A stretch of 5,428 nucleotides of DNA from Candidatus Thorarchaeota archaeon (lineage in GTDB: Archaea > Asgardarchaeota > Thorarchaeia > Thorarchaeales > Thorarchaeaceae). Under the pieces are notes generated by a model that was given only the letters and a program-made list of their open reading frames with translations, did no database searches and was not told the origin of the DNA. Made by a program: the position numbers and the translations under genes. The stretch lies in NCBI GenBank assembly GCA_018238825.1, contig JABCSP010000169.1, positions 1-5,428 of the forward strand, given 5' to 3'. This document shows positions 1 through 5,428 of the stretch, piece by piece (position 1 is the first letter of the stretch; every line of letters begins with the position of its first letter).

Positions 1-3000
1 AGGTCTTGCAGACCTTGTCATCTTTAACAATTTGGGATATGCAACAGCACGCCAAGGCACTGACCTATCTATGATTTTCAGTACTCAAGTTGGACCTGTA
101 GCGAGCGCATCATATGGAGTTACAGGTAATTTCACCGGAGATGCTCAAGAGGACATCTACATTCAATCAAATGGATGGTCTACTGGATTATTTCTGGATG
201 GAACAAATGGAACTATAATTAGAGAAACACCGAATACTGTTGGATATGGAATCAGATTGGATGTGGGTAATATTGATGATGAACTCCTGTCAGATATCGT
301 AACTGAAACGGATTTGGGCAATCCATGTTTTGTCCACGGTGCAACTGGTGAAATTGCATATACTGAAACTCTGATCGAAAATCCAAATCAAATCTTTGCA
401 TATGATGTCAATTCAGATTCACGTGATGATATATTCATTCGAAGTGAAAATGATCTGTATATCCTTCTGAGCGAGTTTGATCCACCTGTGATTCACCCAG
501 AACCTATCGATCCTATCCATCCAACCGTAGTTGACGATATTATCACTTTAGAAATCTTTGTTGACGAAGGAACTGCAATTGAAACAGCTGAATTATTCGT
601 TAGGAAAAATGGAACGGTTGAATGGACACAACCTCACACTCAATTATTTACACCCGATGATGAAACATATTTTGCATTTCTTGTTGGACTCGATGCTGGT
701 ACATACGAGTACTTCTTTGAAGTAATTGACATCTATCTGAATGTTGGATTTGACGGCAATGAAACCCATCCGAAGTCCTTCGATGTCACGGGACATTTTG
801 CTTGGGAACTTGACAAATCATTGTATGCTGGGGGTAATTCAGATTGCCAAACTATAGCAACTGGTAATGAGTCGGATAGCAGTCCATTAATTTACACATT
901 GGAGTTTGGTGTTGCTGTAAAGACCCTTGACTTGAACAAATACTCGGTTGATGGAATCCTTCTGGATAACTATACGATACCTTTCACAGATGGTTATAGC
1001 TTTGTGCTATTCAGCGGGATGATTGATGGCGATACTGTTTTGGATCCTGTCGCATTAGTTTCTACTATTACTGGAACAAATGCCTATGTACTGGATGGTA
1101 ACACATTCACAGAGAATTATATTTCTCTAGCACCCATTTCAATTAAAACCCTTAATCTCTACGAAATGATTGATGGAGACGAAGATTTCTTAGATGATCT
1201 ATTCGTGATAGACACTGAACAACCATATTCTTTGGCACGAATGGATGCAGATGGAACTTGGACCAATACTGTGCTCCCACTTGCAAATGATTATGATTAT
1301 AGTCCACGATTCATTGTGGGTGCGAATGAGGGTTATGGAGTTTCAAGCAATCTAACGATTATTAGAGGAGATACTCGGATTGAAGTCTATGATGGTTCGG
1401 ATATCACCAACTGGAACAGTGCAGCAATAGATTTTGGAGCATTCACGAAATATGAGTCAAAATGGCTTACAACAATGAAACGAGAAGGTACTGAGAAAGA
1501 AGATTTCATTCTGGGTTCAACATACTGGAACGGACCCATTCCTGAAACCCATCTATTTGTCTATGATGGTGGACTAACTGGTTTCGGAGATATTGACGAC
1601 TACACAATCGCAGGGAAGGATATTGCTTTCATCTACCCATATGACAAAGAAGGAGACCAAATCGATGAATTGATGCTGCATATGGACGATGGTGAACTAA
1701 CTCTGGCAAGTATTGCGGGAGCGATTTCGTTCGATTGGTCTATTGGAGTTAGTGATTCTACTGCCGAGAGTGCAATCAAGACAGATTTTGATGGAGATAT
1801 GGAAGATGAGTTTATCTTATTCACTAAAGAAGATGAATTGCTAACTGCAATATCAGTAACTGGTGAAGTAGAAAGAACCGCGGTTGTTGGTGAAGTTCGA
1901 AATCCTATTGTTGTAGGTAATGTCGACTTGGGACTCGGACAGGATATTGCTGCATTCCCAATCAGAAGAGGAGTAGATACAGCAGTACTTGGAGTCATGA
2001 GGGATATTGATTGGTTCTATCGATTAGAGGTTTCAATTATCGATATCACATCTGTAATCACACAGGGGGATCCATTCAAAGCTAACCTCACGGTTTCCAA
2101 TATCTATGGTGAAATTATCAACGATGCCTCTATCTATGTGAGTGTTTTGTATATGACTCCAGAAGGTCAAGTTATGAACACCTTTGGTTCATGGTTTGAT
2201 CATGACGCGATGATATATAGAGCAGACACCGATGGCAGTTGGTCGATGGGTGTAGCTAATCTTAGTTTAACGGTCGATCACCTATTCTATCATCCAACTG
2301 AGAAAACCTACTCCAATGCAATAACTGTCGAAAGTAGTTTGATTGTGAATCTCCAAGTTCCAGATATTGTCCATCAAGGTGAGAATACGTCGATTAGTGT
2401 TTTCGTTACTGATAACCTTGGAGGCATTGTTGAAGGAGCGACAGTTTCAGTTACTATTGATGGAGTGACTCAGACTGCCATAATGACAGATCAATTGTAT
2501 ATTCTAGACATTCCAGAAGTTCAGCTCGAAGCAGGGCTTCATGCGATTGATGCAGAAGCGAGTCATAACTATGCAATAGGTACTGGTATAGCTGGGCGAG
2601 AGTTTGAGGTTCAAGTACTAACTGATGACTTGATCATATCAACTGATTTCCCATCTTTTGTGCAACAAGACTACCGTGTTAATGCATGGTTTAACATTAC
2701 TGACCCCAATGGTCATATAATATCCAATGCGACCGTATCTTTGCGGAGTGGTCCTGAAAGATATGACCTTGTGGAAAGTCCAACGGATCCGGGGAGCTAC
2801 AGGTTTATACATAACATCAGTCTTAGTTTAGGAAACCAAACCTTTGATCTCTATGTCGAGAAGGATTACATCTTTGGACCCCCAGCAACACAACTAGAAT
2901 TTGATGTCGTTGGAGACCTCGATCCGAATATCTTCTATGACACCAGAGTTGAAGGAGGTTCAATGTTCAATATCCATGTATTTGTTAAAGACCAGTATGG

Positions 3001-4717
3001 TCCCATCTTCGTAGGTACCAGTGTGTCAATTGTATTCAATGGTACAACCTATACGCAAACAAACATCGATGGAAATCCAGATTATGATTTTCTGGTTCTT
3101 GCTGATTTCCTAATGGGACTCAATAATTTCACAGTATATGTAAATGCAACATACGCCAATCAATGGTCAGATGAATTAACAATCAGAGCATATTCAGATG
3201 CATCTGCCTCCGCAACTGTTGTCCAAGAAGAAGACTGGATAGTTCTCCAAGGTGACCAGACTAATTTTGAATTAATGCTGGATGATTGGCTAGATCGACC
3301 AGTTTTAGGGGCATCAATCACCATATTTGTTAGAGCTCTATCATATGGTCTGACAGAAATAAGCCCAGGCATCTATGCAGTGAATATGACAACAGTAGGC
3401 TGGGCCCCCGGAGAGTATGGTTACACAGTATCAGTCAATCATGACGACATTGAAACAGGTGATCCAATTACAGGCAATATCACGGTACTGGGAGCCCTTA
3501 CACTCACTGTGCAATATAATCCACAAATACCTACTCAAGGAGGATCATTATGGATATCAATTACTGTCGTAGATGCGTATAATAATCCAGTTCCTGATCT
3601 CGAGATATTTGTAACAACACTGAATATGCCTACGATAAGAGCTGAAGAATCAGGGCATGTAGGTGAGTACATTGCCTTCATTGAAGTCCTTCCACTTACT
3701 GAAGGATATGGATTGAAGAATATCAGTATAGAAGTTCACGGGCAGTTCGTACAACCAAAAGAGATGTCGGATTCATTTACCTTAGCTGTAGCAGATCCTA
3801 ACATCACAATGGAAGTGGGAACGATTGTTTCGTTTACAGGAATTTCCTTTGCTTTGAGCTTGATTGGTATGTTCATTTACTTCAGGTTGGCACCAACCCT
3901 GCGCAGAACTGGTACAAGCAAAGAGGAGCTTGAGAAGTCAGTGAAAGGGATGGATAGACTCTATCTCATAATAGTTATTGCTAGTGCTCTTGGTTTGGTG
4001 GGTTCCATAGGATTATACTCAGTAGGTGACTACGGAGGAGCATTGATTCTTACAGTTGTACTTCTTGGTGCTTCAGTTCTACTCTATGGTCTCTGGTTGT
4101 ATCGAGATGCTGTTTCATCTGTAATGGTAAAGGGGTCATTGAACAGAAAGAGGATGTTTGCAGGTCTCGGGCATCTCTTCTTTGTACCTGTAGTGATTGT
4201 CTTGATTCTAATTTACGGTACTGAGATAGATTGGTTCAAGTCATACATGATTGACCAGGCGTTCGTCATAGGTGACATTCGTGTACCAGCAATCATGACT
4301 ACAATATTCACAGCATATCTATCATCAATACTTGTCGTAGTTGTTAACCTCTATAGAGAAGTGAGCAAGGGGCTCAAGAAACTCAAGAAGATGGAGGATG
4401 CAAATACACCCGCAAGTATCTTGGAGGATGAAAGAGATACGATGGTCAACAGATACAGCTCATCAATCAGAATTAAGTTTATGATGTTCCTGATCGTTGT
4501 AGGAGCTGCAGCAGCTACTACAATGAATTTCCTCCAAAGCTATGAGATAGGAATCATTGTACTAATGCCTGTCGCGTTCTTAGTGGTGATACCTTTCATC
4601 TCTTCTAAGATTGTAAAAGTCATCAACAAAGCAACAAGTATCAAAACCAGTAAGAGTGCAACAACCATCGATTTGGAATCAGATGAAGACTCTGATTTTG
4701 AATCTTCTGAGGATTGA
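1..4717 (+). CDS. Giant archaeal-type surface protein, 5'-truncated: FG-GAP/VCBS propellers, Ig-like repeats, 7-helix membrane domain, acidic tail
   Basis: The frame is open from the window edge (first full codon at 2) to a TGA at 4715-4717. The first possible start is a TTG at 32, but the residues before it (ADLVIFNN) already read as a propeller repeat, so the gene begins upstream. Residues below are numbered from that TTG. Residues 1-150 are the last propeller blades. Residues 151-258 are a Pro-rich linker plus an Ig/FN3-like domain. Residues 259-655 hold about eight FG-GAP-like repeats at 44-54 residue spacing, with motifs such as IDGDEDFLDDLFVID and DFDGDMEDEFILFT. Residues 665-1257 are six Ig-like repeats. 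Residues 1262-1524 contain seven hydrophobic helices, and 1546-1561 are an acidic tail. Loop charges fit an outside N-terminus and inside C-terminus. Proteins of this architecture are usually surface adhesion or sensing proteins, but ligand and function are unknown here. I see no enzyme motif. Coding status is very sure; the role is not. Confidence 0.95.
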   Translation, partial: GLADLVIFNNLGYATARQGTDLSMIFSTQVGPVASASYGVTGNFTGDAQEDIYIQSNGWSTGLFLDGTNGTIIRETPNTVGYGIRLDVGNIDDELLSDIVTETDLGNPCFVHGATGEIAYTETLIENPNQIFAYDVNSDSRDDIFIRSENDLYILLSEFDPPVIHPEPIDPIHPTVVDDIITLEIFVDEGTAIETAELFVRKNGTVEWTQPHTQLFTPDDETYFAFLVGLDAGTYEYFFEVIDIYLNVGFDGNETHPKSFDVTGHFAWELDKSLYAGGNSDCQTIATGNESDSSPLIYTLEFGVAVKTLDLNKYSVDGILLDNYTIPFTDGYSFVLFSGMIDGDTVLDPVALVSTITGTNAYVLDGNTFTENYISLAPISIKTLNLYEMIDGDEDFLDDLFVIDTEQPYSLARMDADGTWTNTVLPLANDYDYSPRFIVGANEGYGVSSNLTIIRGDTRIEVYDGSDITNWNSAAIDFGAFTKYESKWLTTMKREGTEKEDFILGSTYWNGPIPETHLFVYDGGLTGFGDIDDYTIAGKDIAFIYPYDKEGDQIDELMLHMDDGELTLASIAGAISFDWSIGVSDSTAESAIKTDFDGDMEDEFILFTKEDELLTAISVTGEVERTAVVGEVRNPIVVGNVDLGLGQDIAAFPIRRGVDTAVLGVMRDIDWFYRLEVSIIDITSVITQGDPFKANLTVSNIYGEIINDASIYVSVLYMTPEGQVMNTFGSWFDHDAMIYRADTDGSWSMGVANLSLTVDHLFYHPTEKTYSNAITVESSLIVNLQVPDIVHQGENTSISVFVTDNLGGIVEGATVSVTIDGVTQTAIMTDQLYILDIPEVQLEAGLHAIDAEASHNYAIGTGIAGREFEVQVLTDDLIISTDFPSFVQQDYRVNAWFNITDPNGHIISNATVSLRSGPERYDLVESPTDPGSYRFIHNISLSLGNQTFDLYVEKDYIFGPPATQLEFDVVGDLDPNIFYDTRVEGGSMFNIHVFVKDQYGPIFVGTSVSIVFNGTTYTQTNIDGNPDYDFLVLADFLMGLNNFTVYVNATYANQWSDELTIRAYSDASASATVVQEEDWIVLQGDQTNFELMLDDWLDRPVLGASITIFVRALSYGLTEISPGIYAVNMTTVGWAPGEYGYTVSVNHDDIETGDPITGNITVLGALTLTVQYNPQIPTQGGSLWISITVVDAYNNPVPDLEIFVTTLNMPTIRAEESGHVGEYIAFIEVLPLTEGYGLKNISIEVHGQFVQPKEMSDSFTLAVADPNITMEVGTIVSFTGISFALSLIGMFIYFRLAPTLRRTGTSKEELEKSVKGMDRLYLIIVIASALGLVGSIGLYSVGDYGGALILTVVLLGASVLLYGLWLYRDAVSSVMVKGSLNRKRMFAGLGHLFFVPVVIVLILIYGTEIDWFKSYMIDQAFVIGDIRVPAIMTTIFTAYLSSILVVVVNLYREVSKGLKKLKKMEDANTPASILEDERDTMVNRYSSSIRIKFMMFLIVVGAAAATTMNFLQSYEIGIIVLMPVAFLVVIPFISSKIVKVINKATSIKTSKSATTIDLESDEDSDFESSED
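2..1996 (+). repeat. FG-GAP/VCBS-like beta-propeller repeats (protein-level), split by an Ig/FN3-like domain
   Basis: Repeats of roughly 45-54 residues end in Asp-rich turns followed by hydrophobic strands. Before the Ig-like domain they include ADLVIFNN (base 8 on), GNFTGDAQEDIYIQ (near 125-165), VGNIDDELLSDIVTE (near 265-305) and DVNSDSRDDIFIR (near 405-440). After it they begin near bases 848, 1010, 1157, 1307, 1466, 1622, 1775 and 1907. Bases 482-805 carry a Pro-rich linker and a domain ending in DAGTYEYFFEVID, typical of FN3/Ig-like folds. The D-x-D/N-G-D type turns resemble the calcium-binding loops of integrin-like propellers, but several repeats lack full sets of acidic residues. The upstream blades belong to a first propeller cut by the window edge, and eight repeats are enough for a second complete propeller. 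Blade borders were set by eye. Confidence 0.75.
2024..3802 (+). repeat. Six tandem Ig-like (Big_1/MG2-like) domain repeats (protein-level)
   Basis: Six units of about 95-102 residues start near bases 2024, 2336, 2627, 2915, 3206 and 3494. Each opens with a strand, then a Q/G turn, an alternating hydrophobic strand, a D/N-x-x-G turn and an [A/P]-x-[VI]-x-[VI] strand. Examples are VITQGDPFKANLTVSNIYG, IVHQGENTSISVFVTDNLGG, FVQQDYRVNAWFNITDPNG, RVEGGSMFNIHVFVKDQYG, IVLQGDQTNFELMLDDWL and IPTQGGSLWISITVVDAYN. The pattern matches bacterial Ig-like group 1 and macroglobulin MG2 domains, which form stalks in surface proteins. The units are divergent and no near-identical DNA repeats are visible, so this is old duplication and not recent expansion. 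The array would hold the propellers away from the membrane. Confidence 0.75.
3815..4603 (+). other. Seven-helix membrane domain (protein region of the large gene)
   Basis: Hydrophobic segments were placed by eye, numbered from the TTG at 32: TM1 1262-1285, TM2 1309-1331, TM3 1335-1357, TM4 1379-1397, TM5 1418-1441, TM6 1481-1501 and TM7 1505-1524. The TM1-2, TM3-4 and TM5-6 loops are rich in Lys/Arg (for example LRRTG, LNRKR, KGLKKLKK). The TM2-3, TM4-5 and TM6-7 loops are short or acidic. By the positive-inside rule this gives an outside N-terminus and inside C-terminus, as an odd helix count requires. The TM5-6 loop, about 40 residues and highly charged, is the longest cytoplasmic loop. I recognise no known transporter or receptor family motif. 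Confidence 0.75.
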
Positions 4718-4756
4718 GAGATAAAGGGGCGGAAAAAGAAACCGCCCCAGCTCTCA
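4715..4756. terminator. Interrupted hairpin at the convergent gene ends, overlapping the TGA stop; probable transcript-end element
   Basis: The inner stem GGGGCGG (4726-4732) pairs perfectly with CCGCCCC (4742-4748) around a 9-base loop. After an internal bulge (ATAAA against AG), an outer stem TGAGAG (4715-4720) pairs perfectly with CTCTCA (4751-4756) and includes the stop codon of the large gene. Read as minus-strand RNA, the loop is UUUCUUUUU, and the T5 lies about 33 bases after the TAA of the small gene. Archaeal termination uses T-rich stretches, so this favours termination of the minus gene. For the plus gene there is no T-run just after the hairpin, so a role in 3'-end stability or blocking of read-through is the alternative. 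The fold is seen directly; the function is inferred. Confidence 0.65.
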
Positions 4757-4759
4757 TAT

Positions 4760-4775
4760 GAGTAAGGAATTACTC
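4760..4775. other. Small perfect stem-loop over the stop codon of the minus-strand gene
   Basis: GAGTAA (4760-4765) pairs with TTACTC (4770-4775) around a GGAA loop, which is a GNRA tetraloop in plus-strand RNA. The right arm contains the TAA stop (4772-4770) and last Glu codon of the minus-strand gene. It lies four bases after the larger hairpin, and CTCATATGAG (4753-4762) is a perfect 10-base palindrome bridging the two. For the plus-strand transcript this would be a second stem-loop in the 3' end. Six base pairs is short, so chance is possible. Confidence 0.45.
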
Positions 4776-5414
4776 TTCAGGTTCATCGTTAGACGCTTCT
4801 GTCTCTTCTGCATCACTGTCGTCAGCATCAGATTCAATTTCTGAATCCTCAGCGTCATCAATTTCTTCATCTGAAGATTCCTCTTCCTCATCTCCAACAG
4901 ATTCAGTTACATCTTCCTCATCTGCAATCTCTTCAGCAACTTCTTCGTCTTCTGCTTCAGCGGCGGCTTCCTCTTCAGTCGGTATCCATTTCTTACCTTC
5001 ATCCATTTCAGCTGAGAATTTCTCAACCTGTGATTTACGACTGACAAAGAGAGCGATTATGATTGCAAGAGACATTGCAGCACTAACGAGGGTAATTGTT
5101 GTCTGCAGTGAGCTGGTACTATCCCCAAGCAATTGTTGCCAGGTAACAACTAGGAAAGCTAGACCTGCGATGTTCAAGACGAAACTCCGCAACGGTGTTC
5201 CTACTTTTACAATCTCAGTCACACCTGTATCAACCATTGCTGCAGCAATCACTCCTGCGTTGTAGTCAGTAGACTTTGTCTTCTTCGCAAGAGTTCGAAT
5301 ATCAGCAGACTTCTTATTCCCCATGACCTTAAGCGCAGCAGGCACCTTAGAAACTAGAAGGTCCGCATAGATAACACGTGCCTCATCCTGTGTCAATTTG
5401 CATTTCTTACACAT
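4770..5414 (-). CDS. Unrecognised two-helix membrane protein with N-terminal CxxC, possible winged-helix segment and long acidic tail
   Basis: This is a 214-residue frame from ATG (5414-5412) to TAA (4772-4770). It starts MCKKCKL, a single CxxC that would need a second pair of ligands from another chain to bind zinc. Residues 35-80 (SADIRTLAKK, then a helix to DTGV, then TEIVKVGTPLRSF) resemble a winged-helix pattern, but only weakly. Two hydrophobic helices follow at about 76-96 and 105-124, joined by a short uncharged-to-acidic loop. Flanking Lys/Arg put both termini in the cytoplasm. From residue 146 on, about 40 of 69 residues are Asp or Glu and none is Lys or Arg; Ser is also common. No Shine-Dalgarno site is visible in the 14 bases upstream. 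That stretch (coding-sense AAAAAACTGGAT) is open in frame, so an earlier start outside the window is possible. The gene converges on the surface-protein gene. I do not recognise the family, and its function is unknown. Confidence 0.88.
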   Translation of the reverse strand: MCKKCKLTQDEARVIYADLLVSKVPAALKVMGNKKSADIRTLAKKTKSTDYNAGVIAAAMVDTGVTEIVKVGTPLRSFVLNIAGLAFLVVTWQQLLGDSTSSLQTTITLVSAAMSLAIIIALFVSRKSQVEKFSAEMDEGKKWIPTEEEAAAEAEDEEVAEEIADEEDVTESVGDEEEESSDEEIDDAEDSEIESDADDSDAEETEASNDEPEE

Positions 5415-5428
5415 ATCCAGTTTTTTAT

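Noticed and set aside
32..34. TTG as the start codon of the large gene
   Set aside because: The frame is open to the left edge, and the residues before it continue a propeller repeat. No ribosome-binding site or signal peptide accompanies it.
1633..1998. Minus-strand open frame of 121 codons
   Set aside because: It lies wholly opposite the propeller-coding part of the large gene. The product is Ser/Pro/Thr-rich with no domain pattern, as expected for an antisense shadow.
3160..3372. Minus-strand open frame of 70 codons
   Set aside because: It lies opposite the Ig-like repeat region and has no recognisable domain pattern, so it is treated as a shadow.
3815..4603. Calling the membrane domain a GPCR or rhodopsin
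   Set aside because: Only helix number and topology agree. No family motifs are visible, including no Lys in TM7 of the kind retinal binding would need.
4773..4979. CT-rich, repeat-looking plus strand (many tcttc/catc units), considered as a microsatellite or regulatory repeat
   Set aside because: It is simply the reverse complement of Glu/Asp/Ser codons of the acidic tail. The units are irregular and keep the reading frame.
5059..5265. Plus-strand open frame of 68 codons
   Set aside because: It lies opposite the membrane-hairpin part of the small minus-strand gene and has no recognisable features.
5415..5428. A-rich stretch upstream of the small gene, considered as a TATA box
   Set aside because: It lies only about 7-14 bases before the ATG. 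Archaeal TATA boxes sit about 25 bases before the transcription start, so it is too close unless the true start is elsewhere.

Overview
The window holds two convergent protein genes separated by 52 bases. No RNA genes, CRISPR arrays, insertion sequences or attachment sites were recognised. Base composition is moderately AT-rich, and neither gene looks transferred relative to the other. The plus-strand gene encodes a very large surface protein built from FG-GAP/VCBS-type propeller repeats and Ig-like domains. It has many N-glycosylation sequons, a C-terminal membrane domain and an acidic tail. This style, with no visible Shine-Dalgarno site before the small gene, suggests an archaeon, possibly an Asgard (Thorarchaeota-like) or Thermoplasmatota lineage. 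That assignment is inference from protein style only, because there is no marker gene here.

Layout: bases 1-4717 (+) are the 3' part of one gene whose reading frame is open across the left edge, so the true start lies outside. From N to C the visible protein has the last blades of one beta-propeller, a proline-rich linker with an Ig/FN3-like domain, about eight more propeller repeats, six Ig-like repeats of roughly 95-100 residues, seven predicted membrane helices, and a short Asp/Glu/Ser tail. Charge distribution and the placement of sequons both put the ectodomain outside and the tail inside.

Bases 4718-4769 are the convergent intergenic gap. With the flanking stop codons it forms two perfect stem-loops, one containing the TGA of the left gene and one containing the TAA of the right gene. 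A 10-base palindrome joins them.

Bases 4770-5414 (-) encode a 214-residue protein: a CxxC at the N-terminus, a possible winged-helix-like segment, a two-helix membrane hairpin, and a tail of about 70 residues that is almost all Asp, Glu, Ser and Ala. Both proteins are predicted to place an acidic tail in the cytoplasm, and the two tails share an E-D-S-[DE]-[FI]-E-S motif. The two may act at the same membrane, but convergent genes are not an operon and no direct link is shown. The function of neither gene is known from the sequence.
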